A stretch of 64,000 nucleotides of DNA, from contig NZ_JAUSYD010000001.1 in NCBI RefSeq assembly GCF_030816615.1, positions 3,472,001-3,536,000 on the forward strand. Direction: 5' to 3'. The notes below the pieces were generated by a model, which was not told the DNA's origin, did not search any database, and worked only from the letters and a program-made list of their open reading frames with translations. Within the stretch, counting starts at the first letter, position 1. Each line of letters opens with the position of its first letter. Shown in pieces: positions 1 through 8,161 of the stretch. Position numbers and translations under genes: made by a program. The stretch comes from Streptomyces sp. B1I3 (GTDB lineage Bacteria > Actinomycetota > Actinomycetes > Streptomycetales > Streptomycetaceae).

Positions 1-469
1 GTCGGGCGACGAACCAGCGGTTGGTGACGGTGGCGGAGAAGGCCATCGCCATCGAGCCCGTGCCCAGGCCGACGAGCAGGCCCCAGTAGAGCATCAGCTG
101 CCAGGCCGCCGTCATCCAGACGCTCGCCAGCGCACCCGCGGCCACCGCGCTCAACGCGACGACCACGACCCGGCGGATGCCGAACCGGTCCATCAGAGCC
201 GCGGCGAACGGCGCGGTCAGCCCGTAGAGCGCCATGTCGAGGGAGACGGCGAGCCCGATCTCACCGCGCGACCAGCCGAACTCCGTGTGAAGGGGGTCGA
301 TGAGGAGGCCCGGCAGGGAATTGAAGGCCGCACCGCCGATGATCGTCACGAAGGTGACGGCGGCGACGATCCATGCCCGGTGGATCCGCGGGCGGGACGG
401 GCGACGAGGCGGGACGGCGGCGTCGGCCGCGCTTTCGGTTTCGGCTGTCCGGTTCACGTGGCCCAGCAT
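1..469 (-). CDS. MFS transporter, N-terminal part (cut by window edge)
   Basis: Reading down from ATG at 469 gives an open frame to base 1 with no stop, so only about 156 N-terminal residues are present. After a charged, proline-rich N-terminus come hydrophobic segments typical of major facilitator transporters: a first helix (VAAVTFVTIIGGAAFNSLPG), the loop FGWSRGEIG, then helix 2 followed by the MFS loop motif ALMDRFGIRR between helices 2 and 3, and helices 3 and 4. The WSRGEIG and GTGSMAMAFSATVTNRWF stretches recall the oxalate/formate-antiporter-like MFS group. The substrate cannot be told from this fragment. The Shine-Dalgarno region is weak and a start further upstream is possible. Confidence 0.85.
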   Translation of the reverse strand, partial: MLGHVNRTAETESAADAAVPPRRPSRPRIHRAWIVAAVTFVTIIGGAAFNSLPGLLIDPLHTEFGWSRGEIGLAVSLDMALYGLTAPFAAALMDRFGIRRVVVVALSAVAAGALASVWMTAAWQLMLYWGLLVGLGTGSMAMAFSATVTNRWFVAR

Positions 470-731
470 CCGGTCCCGGGCCTGCGCCGTACGAGTGGCT
501 GGGAGGACACGGTTCGCAAGAATCGGGCCAGGAGGTGACGCGTGAGACCGGCGAGCCCCACGGGTGGGGCGGGGGGGTTCGGCGCCGAGGCAGGACGTGC
601 CGCCCGGCGCCGGAGCAGGACGTGACGGTGCCGGTCAGCGGCTCCCGGCGGGGGCGGCGCGACCGGCCTGAGGTACGGCGGGCATCATGCCGGACGCGCA
701 GGGACGACCCGACCGGCCGGGGAGACGGGCA

Positions 732-1271
732 TCATGACCTGCGGCGCCCGCGCCGGGCCGTGGCTCCGGCGTGGGCCGCCCGGGCGAGCCCGGCTCCCGC
801 CACGTACCAGAACAGGTCCGGGGCGTTGAAGGTCGACCCCAGGACCAGCCGGGCCACGGCACTCCCCCGGGACAACTCGGCCGGTACACCGGTCAACTGG
901 GCGAGCTCCACCGCCCAGCTGGACGCCAGGGCCACGCCGGCGGCCGTCAGCGGCCTCACCCGGGGCACGACGAGGACCACGACCGCGTGGATCAGCACGG
1001 TGTACAGCGCGTCACCCGCGTACTTCGCCAGGACGCCGCCCACGACCGAACGGACGCCGAGCCCCGCGGCCACGGTCACGAGAGCAGCGGCCAGCGCCGT
1101 CGCACGGACAGCCGCCGTCGCACGGACAGCCGCCGTCGACCGGGCAGCCGCCGCACGGGCAGCCGCCGCCGGAGGAACGGTCGTACCGGAGGCCGTCCGG
1201 AGGGCCGCACCGGAGGCCGGAGGGACGGTCGTGGCGGAGACCGGATTTTCCTTCACGGCAGTGACCTCCAT
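732..1271 (-). CDS. DUF2809 family small membrane protein
   Basis: 179-residue integral membrane protein. After an Ala/Arg/Thr-rich N-terminus come about four hydrophobic segments with the DUF2809 pattern: KYAGDALYTVLIHAVVVLV, then SSWAVELAQLTGVP, then ARLVLGSTFNAPDLFWYVAG. The family is VanZ-like in layout and has no assigned function. ATG at 1271 was chosen because it is the first start after the divergent intergenic region. The N-terminal part is encoded by an 18-bp tandem repeat (two exact copies at 1101-1136 followed by two diverged ones) giving AAVRA-type repeats, so the N-terminal length probably varies between strains. It is transcribed away from the GlxA-type regulator at 1332 and only 60 bp separate the two starts, so that regulator may control it. 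Confidence 0.75.
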   Translation of the reverse strand: MEVTAVKENPVSATTVPPASGAALRTASGTTVPPAAAARAAAARSTAAVRATAAVRATALAAALVTVAAGLGVRSVVGGVLAKYAGDALYTVLIHAVVVLVVPRVRPLTAAGVALASSWAVELAQLTGVPAELSRGSAVARLVLGSTFNAPDLFWYVAGAGLARAAHAGATARRGRRRS

Positions 1272-1331
1272 CAGCTTAGAGTCGGTGGCGGCCGATCCAC
1301 CGGCCGCCACCGCCGGGGAACAGGAGACCGC

Positions 1332-2324
1332 ATGCGGCACCGTGTCGTCGTACTCGCCCTCGACGGACTGCTCCCCTTCGAACTCGGCATTCCCCAGCGG
1401 ATCTTCGGCCGTTCGCTGGGCTCCGAACCGCACGGCAGGCGGGAGTTGTACGACGTCGTGACCTGCTCGGTCCGCCCGCCGGGCCCGGTCCGTACCGACG
1501 CCGACTTCAGCATCGTCGTCGAGCACGGCCCGGAGGCGCTGGCCACCGCCGACACCGTCGTCGTCCCGGCGTCGTACGAACTCGGCCCCGTGTACACGGA
1601 GGGCAGACTCACCGACGAGCTCGCCGCCGCCTTCGCCCACGTCCGGCCCGGGACCCGGATGGTGTCCATCTGCACGGGCAGCTACGTGCTCGCCGCGGCC
1701 GGATACCTCGACGGCCGTCCCGCCACCACCCACTGGTCGGCCGCCGACCACTTCCAGGAGCTCTTCCCGGAGGTCCGGGTCGACCCGGACGTCCTCTTCA
1801 TCGACGACGGGGACGTGCTGACCTCCGCCGGGGTGGCCGCCGGGATCGACCTCTGTCTGCACATCGTGCGCCGCGACCACGGCACCGCCGTCGCCAACGA
1901 CGTCGCCCGCCGCACCGTGGTGCCGCCGCACCGCGAAGGGGGCCAGGCGCAGTACATCCAGCGGCCCGTCCCCGAGGCGCGGTCCGCCACGACGACCGCC
2001 GCTCGGGTCTGGGCACTGGGGCGGCTGGAGCAGCCGATCTCGCTGCGCGACATGGCCCAGCAGGAGTCGATGAGCGTACGCACCTTCACCCGCCGCTTCC
2101 GCGAGGAGGTCGGCGTCAGCCCGGGGCAGTGGCTCACCCAGCAGCGGGTGGAGCGGGCACGGCAGCTGCTCGAATCCACGGACCTGTCGATCGACCAGGT
2201 CGCCCGGGACGCCGGGTTCGGCACGGCGACCTCCCTGCGCCAGCACGTGCAGGCGACGCTGGGCGTACCGCCGACGGCCTACCGGCGGGCGTTCCGCTCG
2301 ACGATCGCGAGCCGGACCCCGTAG
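1332..2324 (+). CDS. GlxA-type transcriptional regulator (DJ-1/PfpI + AraC HTH)
   Basis: 330 residues in two domains. Residues 1-170 form a DJ-1/PfpI-like glutamine-amidotransferase-fold domain (VVVLALDGLLPFELGIPQ at the start; nucleophile-elbow-like SICTGSYVLAAAGYL near residue 115). Residues about 215-325 form an AraC-type double HTH (ISLRDMAQQESMSVRTFTRRF, then QLLESTDLSIDQVARDAGFG). This is the usual architecture of the GlxA family. The Cys in the elbow is present, but such regulators normally lack enzyme activity and sense a ligand instead. ATG at 1332 follows CAGGAGACCGC, a usable ribosome site. The gene diverges from the DUF2809 gene and is followed convergently by the HATPase gene. 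Confidence 0.88.
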   Translation: MRHRVVVLALDGLLPFELGIPQRIFGRSLGSEPHGRRELYDVVTCSVRPPGPVRTDADFSIVVEHGPEALATADTVVVPASYELGPVYTEGRLTDELAAAFAHVRPGTRMVSICTGSYVLAAAGYLDGRPATTHWSAADHFQELFPEVRVDPDVLFIDDGDVLTSAGVAAGIDLCLHIVRRDHGTAVANDVARRTVVPPHREGGQAQYIQRPVPEARSATTTAARVWALGRLEQPISLRDMAQQESMSVRTFTRRFREEVGVSPGQWLTQQRVERARQLLESTDLSIDQVARDAGFGTATSLRQHVQATLGVPPTAYRRAFRSTIASRTP

Positions 2325-2359
2325 GCCGGGCATCGTCCGGGCCCACGGGCCGCCCGGGC

Positions 2360-2809
2360 TCAGATACGGGCGCAGTCGCCGGGCTGGTCGTCGATCACCG
2401 GAACCATCACCGGATCGCCCCGGTCGACCTCGCACCAGATTTGCTTCCCGGCCCCTTCCGGCTGCCATCCCCAGCGGTCGGCCAAGCCGTCCACGAGCTC
2501 CAGGCCCCGGCCGCCCGTGTCCTCGCCCACGGCGTGGCGCTGCTGGGGCGGGCGGCAACTGGTGTCGGCCACCTCGACCCGTACGGTTCCCAGCGATCCG
2601 GATCCGAACAGCATCCGCAGCACGGCCGGGCAGCCCGTGTGGACCACCGCGTTGGTGACGAGCTCCGAGATCAGCAGGATGAGCGTCTCGGCGAGCGGCT
2701 CGTCATCCGCCACGCCGGACCCGATCAGCCGTGACCGCGCCCATCTGCGGGCCCGGCCCACCTCCGCGGGATCCGGCCCGACCTCCAGCTGCACCTGAAG
2801 CACCTGCAC
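2360..2809 (-). CDS. RsbW-like ATP-binding regulator (HATPase_c)
   Basis: 149-residue single-domain GHKL ATPase of the serine-protein-kinase/anti-sigma type common in Streptomyces. The N-box region is LLISELVTNAVVHTG (Glu-Leu-Val-Thr-Asn-Ala), followed by VEVADTSCRPP and the G-box region DTGGRGLELVDGLADRWGW. Such proteins bind and phosphorylate STAS antagonists or hold sigma factors. A STAS antagonist lies 1.2 kb away (4025-4399), so they could be partners, although Streptomyces genomes hold dozens of both and partners are often unlinked. The GTG or ATG near 2809 is the natural start because the family begins just before the first beta strand (VLQVQLEVGPDP). Confidence 0.85.
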   Translation of the reverse strand: MQVLQVQLEVGPDPAEVGRARRWARSRLIGSGVADDEPLAETLILLISELVTNAVVHTGCPAVLRMLFGSGSLGTVRVEVADTSCRPPQQRHAVGEDTGGRGLELVDGLADRWGWQPEGAGKQIWCEVDRGDPVMVPVIDDQPGDCARI

Positions 2810-3380
2810 CGCTCACACCATCCGAACCGGCGGACACATCGCCTCGCGCCTCCTCAGGGTCACAGAACGTGACTCCCCTGCGAGACAGCATGGTTGACGT
2901 ACAGTCACCGCAACAAGCGCTTCAGGCATATTCCAGCGCGAAGGAGTACGCGTGGTACATACTGTGCGACGCACTCTGCGGAGAGTCGAACAGGAGCGCG
3001 CCCCGACTGCGGAAACCGACTCCCCGGCAGGCCCGGCGCATCTCCGGGGGCCACGAGCGGGGCACCGCTCCCGGACCGGAGTCGCCGCACGGGCCACACC
3101 CGGATCCTTCGGTTCCAGAACCACTCGCATCCACCGGAGCCTACCGGAGCGGAGCAGTCGACTCCGCCCCGTCACCACCTGCCCGCCCCGGCGACCGGGT
3201 GCCGACTGCACAGGGTCACGTGCCGCCGCGCCGCCCGAAGCGCCCCCGGTCAGCCACGACGGTGAGAGCGCCGGGCCGTGCGCCAGGTCCCGGCGGTCCG
3301 CGGAACCTGCCGCACGGGGGCGCGAACTGGTCGCGCGCTTCGGCGTGTTGACGTCCGCGCGGGCGACGTGCCGAGCGGTC
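2810..3380. other. 571-bp gap with an RBS-like site and GTG at 2952
   Basis: No convincing gene was found. On the plus strand a strong AAGGAG (2941-2946) stands 5 bases before GTG at 2952, and TTGACG at 2894 could be a -35 element. The frame opened by that GTG runs on into antisense of the EF-hand gene, is Arg/Pro/Ser-rich, and has only modest third-position GC, so it is either a non-coding shadow or a decayed gene. The gap also holds the promoter of the HATPase gene at 2809. Confidence 0.4.
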
Positions 3381-3917
3381 TCAGGCGTCCGGCTCGATCA
3401 CGGTGAAGTACGCGGAGAGTGCCGCGACCGCGTCCGTCTCGGCCACCCGGCCGTCGTGGTCGGCGTCCAGGCTCTGCGCCGCGACGCTCGCGACGTCGGC
3501 TCCGGCCCCCAGGACCCTCAGGGCCCGCTCCACGGCCGCGACGGGGGCCGAGGCGGGTGCGGCCCCTTCGTGGACCCCGGAGTCGGCGACGGCGATCGCC
3601 GCCCGCAGGAAGGGGCGAGCGATCTCCGCGAAGCGTCCGGGGTTGTCGCGCAGCCGCTTCACGGCCCCGCCCACGAACTCCTCCCGGGTGACGCGCTGGT
3701 CCCCGTCCACGTCGGCGATGCCCGCCATGCCCTGCCAGAAGGCCTCGGCACCCGTGTAGAGGGCCTGACCCTTGTCACAGCGGGCCGTCGTACCGAATTC
3801 GGTGAGCAGACGTGCCGCCGCGGCGTTGAAATCGGCGCGATCGATGTAGCCGTTGCCGTCCTGGTCGAAGGCGGCGAACCGGTGTGCGATCTTGCGCTCG
3901 TACTCTGCACTGTCCAT
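3381..3917 (-). CDS. EF-hand calcium-binding protein (calerythrin-like)
   Basis: 178-residue soluble protein with four EF-hand units arranged as in calerythrin. Loop 1 is D18-Q-D-G-N-G-Y-I-D-R-A-D29 and loop 2 is D69-V-D-G-D-Q-R-V-T-R-E-E80. The third unit (around residues 100-120) has lost its acidic ligands. Loop 4 is D151-A-D-H-D-G-R-V-A-E-T-D162. Three calcium sites are therefore predicted, in the cytoplasm because there is no signal peptide. ATG at 3917 is the first start. The family is found across Streptomyces as small calcium buffers or sensors. Its neighbours are sigma/anti-sigma-type regulators, but no functional link is proven. Confidence 0.9.
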   Translation of the reverse strand: MDSAEYERKIAHRFAAFDQDGNGYIDRADFNAAAARLLTEFGTTARCDKGQALYTGAEAFWQGMAGIADVDGDQRVTREEFVGGAVKRLRDNPGRFAEIARPFLRAAIAVADSGVHEGAAPASAPVAAVERALRVLGAGADVASVAAQSLDADHDGRVAETDAVAALSAYFTVIEPDA

Positions 3918-4024
3918 GCGGGGAGCGTACGACGCCGACGGTCGTCACGTGTCACCAACTCCCGTTGGAGGTGTTACAACCTCGTACTGACCCGTGTGTC
4001 ACTCGGCCGCATCCGGCCCGCGTG

Positions 4025-4399
4025 TCAGGCGCTGAGCGGCCGGGCGTCCCCGTCGGTGGCGGAACGCGCGTCGGGGTAGACCTCGAAGAGCCTGCGTACG
4101 CCGAGGGCACCGAGCACCTTGTTGACGTGGGAGCCGTCCACCGCGCCGCGGGCCGGGAGGATCAGCCGCAGCCGGCCCCCGCACGACTTCATGAGACGGC
4201 GGGTGGCGATCAGCACGTTGACACCGCTGGAGTCGCAGAAGAGCACACCGGAGAGGTCGAGGACCACGTCGTGCCGGCCCTCGGCCACCGCTCCGTGGAC
4301 GGACTGACGCACGACGGGTGAGGTCACCAGATCGAGTTCACCGTGGGCCCGCAGTACGGTCCACCCGCCTTGCTCGGTCTCGTCCACCTTCAGCGTCAC
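4025..4399 (-). CDS. STAS-domain anti-sigma factor antagonist
   Basis: 124 residues, a single STAS domain of the RsbV/SpoIIAA/BldG type. The strand-helix start (GELDLVTSPVVRQSV) is followed by the phosphorylation loop VVLDLSGVLFCDSSGVNVLI, where Ser57 or Ser58 is the expected target of an RsbW-type kinase. When unphosphorylated, such proteins bind an anti-sigma kinase and free its sigma factor. The gene diverges from the ECF sigma gene at 4694 across a 294-bp promoter region. A partner-switch role with the HATPase at 2360-2809 is plausible but inferred only from linkage. Confidence 0.9.
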   Translation of the reverse strand: MTLKVDETEQGGWTVLRAHGELDLVTSPVVRQSVHGAVAEGRHDVVLDLSGVLFCDSSGVNVLIATRRLMKSCGGRLRLILPARGAVDGSHVNKVLGALGVRRLFEVYPDARSATDGDARPLSA

Positions 4400-4693
4400 G
4401 CGATCGGACCTCTCGTTCCGGCGGGATCCGGAGGATCATCCGGAAGTTTCCGTTCCTCCTCGCGGCTGCCCCCGTCACGCACCCGCGAAACACGGAACGG
4501 CCCACCGGTACGGCACAGGATTCATCCAGGAATGATCACATGGGCTGCGATCACCCGGTCAGGAATCGGCAAAGCGCGTCATATTCCCTATCAGCCGGCG
4601 CCACTCGGGGGACGTACTTGGTGCAAAGGTACGTGACGGCCCGATGCCGCCGACTACATTCGGCGTGACGAGGAGCACAGGGCTGGGGGCCGG

Positions 4694-5275
4694 ATGGCGA
4701 AGGACGTACCACCGCGCTGGGACCGCCGCATGCAGCAGCGGCTGGTGCGGGGCGAGGCGGCGGCGCTCGGCGAGCTCTACGACCGGTTCGCCGCCCTCGT
4801 GCACACCCAGGCCCATCGGATGCTCGACGACGAGGGCGCCGCGGACCTGGTGACCCGGGAGGTCTTCGGCTACGTCTGGGAGAACCCCGACGCCTACGAC
4901 CCCAAGCAGGGCTCCATGCGGTCCTGGGTGGCGCAGCTCACCCACCGACGTTCCGTGCAGCGGCTCCGCGACACGCACGGGGAGCCGTCGGGGCCCGACG
5001 CGGACGCGCACGCCGAGGAGCTGGAGCAGCGGGTCCGGAAGGCCACCGCCGCCGCCCGCGCCGACTACATCGTCGCCTCCATGCCCGCACCACTGCGCGC
5101 CGCTCTGGAGCTCGCCTACGTCCAGCGCCGTGACTACCGGCAGGCCGCGGCCGACCTGGGCGTCACCGGGGACGAGGCCAGGCGCCGGCTGCGGCTCGGG
5201 CTGCAGCTGCTCTCCACGGCGAACACCCGCCCGCCCGCGGGCTCCGCACCACCGGGATACGGACGGACACCGTGA
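4694..5275 (+). CDS. ECF RNA polymerase sigma factor
   Basis: 193 residues with sigma-70 region 2 (about residues 20-95: ALGELYDRFAALVHTQAHRM and RSWVAQLTHRRSVQRLR) and region 4 (about 120-175: APLRAALELAYVQRRDYRQAA, then an HTH ending LGVTGDEARRRLRLGL). Region 2.2 is less acidic than usual (DLVTREVFGYVWENPDAYD), as in other Streptomyces ECF factors paired with large zinc anti-sigma proteins. ATG at 4694 is preceded by GAGGAG about 20 bases upstream, so the ribosome site is not ideal. Its stop overlaps the GTG of the next gene (GTGA, 5272-5275), which points to translational coupling with its likely anti-sigma factor. Confidence 0.9.
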   Translation: MAKDVPPRWDRRMQQRLVRGEAAALGELYDRFAALVHTQAHRMLDDEGAADLVTREVFGYVWENPDAYDPKQGSMRSWVAQLTHRRSVQRLRDTHGEPSGPDADAHAEELEQRVRKATAAARADYIVASMPAPLRAALELAYVQRRDYRQAAADLGVTGDEARRRLRLGLQLLSTANTRPPAGSAPPGYGRTP

Positions 5276-6606
5276 CGGAGGACGAACGCGACGACGGGCG
5301 GGACGAGTGGCCCACGGACGAACGGCGGATACCGGGACAGCGGACCGGCGGCACGCAGGACCAGGGCCGCGGGGACCCACCCGCGCTCCCCGGACCGCAC
5401 CCCGATGTCTCGACGGCCCGCACGGCGGCGCTCGCGGAGAGCGTCGCGGCACCCTTCGCGGAGAGCGTCGCGGAGACCGGCCCGGAGAGCGCCGCTCCGG
5501 GCGCGGTCCTGTCCCACAAGGTCCTCACCTCCCTCCTGGGCGCATGGGCCCTGGCCGCCTGCTCCGTCGAGGAGACGGCGGCGGTCGAGGAGCACCTCAC
5601 CTCCTGCGCCCCCTGTGCGGACGAGGCACTGCGGTTGCGCGACGCGGTGGGTCTGCTGCACACCGACGGCAGCCTCGACCTGGACCCGAAGCTGCGGGCC
5701 CGGGTGCTGGAGGGCTGTCTGGGCCGCCGCCCGGCGCGCATCCCCGTCCCGTCCTGGGCCGCTCCGTACGACGCCGAGACCGCCAGGCTCGACGCGCTGC
5801 TGCGGGACATCGGGGACTCGGAGTGGCATGCGCCGGTGCGGCTGAAGTGGTTCGAGGGCGAGCGGCCGGTCACCCGCAGGACGACGGTGGCCGGAGTGAT
5901 CGGTCACCTCATGACCGTCGACGGCCTGGTCTCCACGGCTCTGGGCCTGGACGACCCGCTCGGGAGCGGTGACAGGCCCTCGACACCGACCGCGCGCACC
6001 GAGACCTGGTGGTCGGCCCATTCCCGGCCGCCCACCAGGGCCGTCCGGGAACCCTGGCGCGACCAGAGCCACACCCTCGTACGCACGGTGTCGTTCGCCG
6101 GCCGGGGCGTCGCGGAACTCTCCGTGCCGTACGGGGACTTCGCCCTGCCGCTGCGGGACTCGCTCCTGGAGCGGGCCTTCGAGTGCTGGGTGCACGGCGG
6201 CGACATCGCGGACGCGGTCCACTATCCGTACGAGCCGCCCGCCGCCGCCCATCTCCACGGGATGATCGACCTGGCGGCCAGGCTGCTGCCCGCCGCCCTC
6301 GCCGAGCGCCGCCGCACGGGGCTGGCCGGACCGGCCCGGGGGCTGGTGACGGCCGGGGCCCCGGGGCGTTCGCTGCACCTGGAGATCGAGGGGCGGGGCG
6401 GCGGCGACTGGTACGTCGCGCTGGACTCACCGGCCGCCCTCGGCTCGCCCGGCCACGCGGTGGCGCAGGTGGCGCTCGACGGCGTGGAGTTCTGCCGGCT
6501 CGTCGCCGGGCACGTCCCGCCGGAAGAGGCGGCGGCGGGACAGGAGGGTGACCGCGAGGCCATCCGCGACGTGCTGTCCGCCGCGGCCTCCCTCAGCAGG
6601 CTGTGA
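5272..6606 (+). CDS. Zinc anti-sigma factor fused to a mycothiol-type maleylpyruvate isomerase-like domain
   Basis: 444 residues. Residues 1-80 are a low-complexity acidic/Pro region with a short internal repeat (LAESVAAPFAESVAE). Residues about 80-130 are a zf-HC2/ZAS anti-sigma domain with the HxxxCxxC zinc motif (HLTSCAPC). Residues about 165-440 look like the mycothiol-dependent maleylpyruvate isomerase/DinB fold (TVAGVIGHLMTVDGLVSTALGL; FECWVHGGDIADAVHY), including the W-x-H-x-x-D signature. There is no membrane helix, so the anti-sigma factor is soluble. It is translationally coupled to the sigma gene. The inference is a thiol- or redox-sensing anti-sigma factor whose C-terminal domain perceives the signal. 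Confidence 0.82.
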   Translation: MTEDERDDGRDEWPTDERRIPGQRTGGTQDQGRGDPPALPGPHPDVSTARTAALAESVAAPFAESVAETGPESAAPGAVLSHKVLTSLLGAWALAACSVEETAAVEEHLTSCAPCADEALRLRDAVGLLHTDGSLDLDPKLRARVLEGCLGRRPARIPVPSWAAPYDAETARLDALLRDIGDSEWHAPVRLKWFEGERPVTRRTTVAGVIGHLMTVDGLVSTALGLDDPLGSGDRPSTPTARTETWWSAHSRPPTRAVREPWRDQSHTLVRTVSFAGRGVAELSVPYGDFALPLRDSLLERAFECWVHGGDIADAVHYPYEPPAAAHLHGMIDLAARLLPAALAERRRTGLAGPARGLVTAGAPGRSLHLEIEGRGGGDWYVALDSPAALGSPGHAVAQVALDGVEFCRLVAGHVPPEEAAAGQEGDREAIRDVLSAAASLSRL

Positions 6607-6615
6607 GCGCGCGCC

Positions 6616-7518
6616 CTACGCGAAGACCACCGTGCGTCGGCCGTTGAGCAGGATGCGCCGCTCCGCGTGCCACTTCACGGCGCGCGCCAGGGCCTGGCAC
6701 TCGACGTCGCGCCCGACGGCGACGAGCTGGTCCGGTGTGACCCCGTGCCCGACGCGCTCGACCTCCTGCTCGATGATCGGCCCCTCGTCGAGGTCGGCCG
6801 TCACGTAGTGCGCCGTCGCCCCGATCAGCTTCACGCCCCGCGCGTGGGCCTGGTGGTAGGGCTTGGCCCCCTTGAAACTCGGCAGGAAGGAGTGGTGGAT
6901 GTTGATGATCCGGCCGCTCAGCTGCTTGCAGAGGTCGTCCGACAGCACCTGCATGTAGCGGGCCAGGACCACCAGTTCGACGTTCTCCCCGCGCACCAGC
7001 TCCAGCAGCTGCGCCTCCGCCTCCGGCTTGTTCTCCCGGGTCACGGGGATGTGCCTGAAGGGGATGCCGTACGAGGCGACGAGCTCGGCGAAGTCCGTGT
7101 GGTTGGAGACGACGGCCACGATCTCCACCGGCAGGGCGCCGATGCCGGACCGGAAGAGCAGATCGTTGAGGCAGTGCCCGAACTTGCTCACCATCAGCAC
7201 GACCCGCATCCGGTCCGCGACGCGGTGTATCTGCCAGTCCATCCGGAAGGCGTCCCCGATGGCGGCGAAGCTGGCCCGCAGCTTGTCCAGGTTCACCGTG
7301 GCGTCGGCCGAGAAGTGGACGCGCATGAAGAAGAGACCGGTGTCGTGGTCGCCGAACTGCTGGCTGTCCTCGATGTTGCAGCCGGTCATGAAGAGATAGC
7401 TCGACACGGCGTGCACGATGCCCTGTTTGTCGGGGCACGAGAGCGTGAGGACGTACTGCTCGGCGGCGGCGTCCGAGGCAGCGGCGGTAACGGGTTCGGC
7501 AGGCTGCGGCGCGGTCAT
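6616..7518 (-). CDS. purU: Formyltetrahydrofolate deformylase
   Basis: 300 residues. The N-terminal ACT domain (residues about 15-90: YVLTLSCPDKQGIVHAVSSYL) is followed by a formyltransferase-fold catalytic domain (about 100-295). Catalytic features typical of PurU are present: VLVSKFGHCLNDLL, the Asn-Ile-His-His-Ser core (RIINIHHSFLPSF) and the DxGPII segment (VTADLDEGPIIEQ). The enzyme hydrolyses 10-formyl-THF to formate and THF, supplying formate and balancing one-carbon pools in the cytoplasm. ATG at 7518 is preferred over an in-frame GTG 18 bases upstream because ACGGGG precedes it closely. The next gene upstream (7547-8044) is on the same strand. Confidence 0.95.
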   Translation of the reverse strand: MTAPQPAEPVTAAASDAAAEQYVLTLSCPDKQGIVHAVSSYLFMTGCNIEDSQQFGDHDTGLFFMRVHFSADATVNLDKLRASFAAIGDAFRMDWQIHRVADRMRVVLMVSKFGHCLNDLLFRSGIGALPVEIVAVVSNHTDFAELVASYGIPFRHIPVTRENKPEAEAQLLELVRGENVELVVLARYMQVLSDDLCKQLSGRIINIHHSFLPSFKGAKPYHQAHARGVKLIGATAHYVTADLDEGPIIEQEVERVGHGVTPDQLVAVGRDVECQALARAVKWHAERRILLNGRRTVVFA

Positions 7519-7546
7519 CCCCGTAGGGTGCCACACCGCCCGCTGA

Positions 7547-8044
7547 TCAGGCCGATCCGGTCATCATGCGGAGCACGTCCAGGGAGCGCGGCGGGATGTC
7601 GGGGTCCTCGCCGTCGTTGCCCGCGAGCATCACATGGGCCTCACGGGCGGCCAGGACGGCCTCCTGCCAGCCGGGGTGCTCCAGGTAGGCGGAGACGGGG
7701 GCGTCCGCACCGACCTGGTGCATGATGCGCAGCACCCGCAGAGCGGCGACGTCCACGAGGGCGGCCTCGGCGGAGTCCCGGAAGATGGTGCCCACGTACT
7801 TCTCGGCGGACCAGTTGTCCAGCCAGGTGTCCTCGACCAGGCGGTACACGGCGTCGGTCACGTCACCGTAGCCCTCCTGGCCGGCCAGCCAGCACTGCTG
7901 GTGGAAGACGGGGTCGGAGAGCATGTGCAGCGCTGAACGCACGTTGCTGCGCCAGCGCCACCACGGCATGTCGTTGAGCGGCATGCCGCCCATGGTGGAG
8001 GAGCGACGGCCGCGACGGGAAGAGTTCTCCGAACCTTGCTGCAC
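7547..8044 (-). CDS. SCO4402-family conserved protein of unknown function
   Basis: 165 residues, soluble, with no signal or membrane segment. It matches a conserved actinobacterial family I recall as SCO4402: the core MPLNDMPWWRWRSNVRSALH, WLAGQEGYGDVTDAVYRLVE and DNWSAEKYVGTIF is rich in Trp, Arg and acidic residues. The well-conserved part starts at the internal MGGMPLND, so a start about 18 codons inside the ORF (near 7990) is possible. No enzymatic motif is visible. It lies upstream of purU on the same strand, 28 bp away, and may be co-transcribed. Confidence 0.8.
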   Translation of the reverse strand: MQQGSENSSRRGRRSSTMGGMPLNDMPWWRWRSNVRSALHMLSDPVFHQQCWLAGQEGYGDVTDAVYRLVEDTWLDNWSAEKYVGTIFRDSAEAALVDVAALRVLRIMHQVGADAPVSAYLEHPGWQEAVLAAREAHVMLAGNDGEDPDIPPRSLDVLRMMTGSA

Positions 8045-8161
8045 GATTGTCGATCGTACGTTCCCTTTCGTCGTGTACGCACGGGCCCCCGGAATTCACC
8101 TGCGTGTCACCGAGCGTTGAGCACTGCACACCGTTCCGTTACCTCCGGCACGCAACAGTTC

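Noticed and set aside
373..1461. Long plus-strand open frame across the MFS start and the DUF2809 gene
   Set aside because: Antisense shadow; Arg/Pro/Ala-rich with no domain, while the minus-strand DUF2809 reading is recognisable.
3381..5275. A dedicated calcium-controlled sigma system formed by EF-hand, STAS and ECF genes
   Set aside because: Adjacency only; the genes are in separate or divergent units and no sequence feature links calcium binding to the sigma factor.
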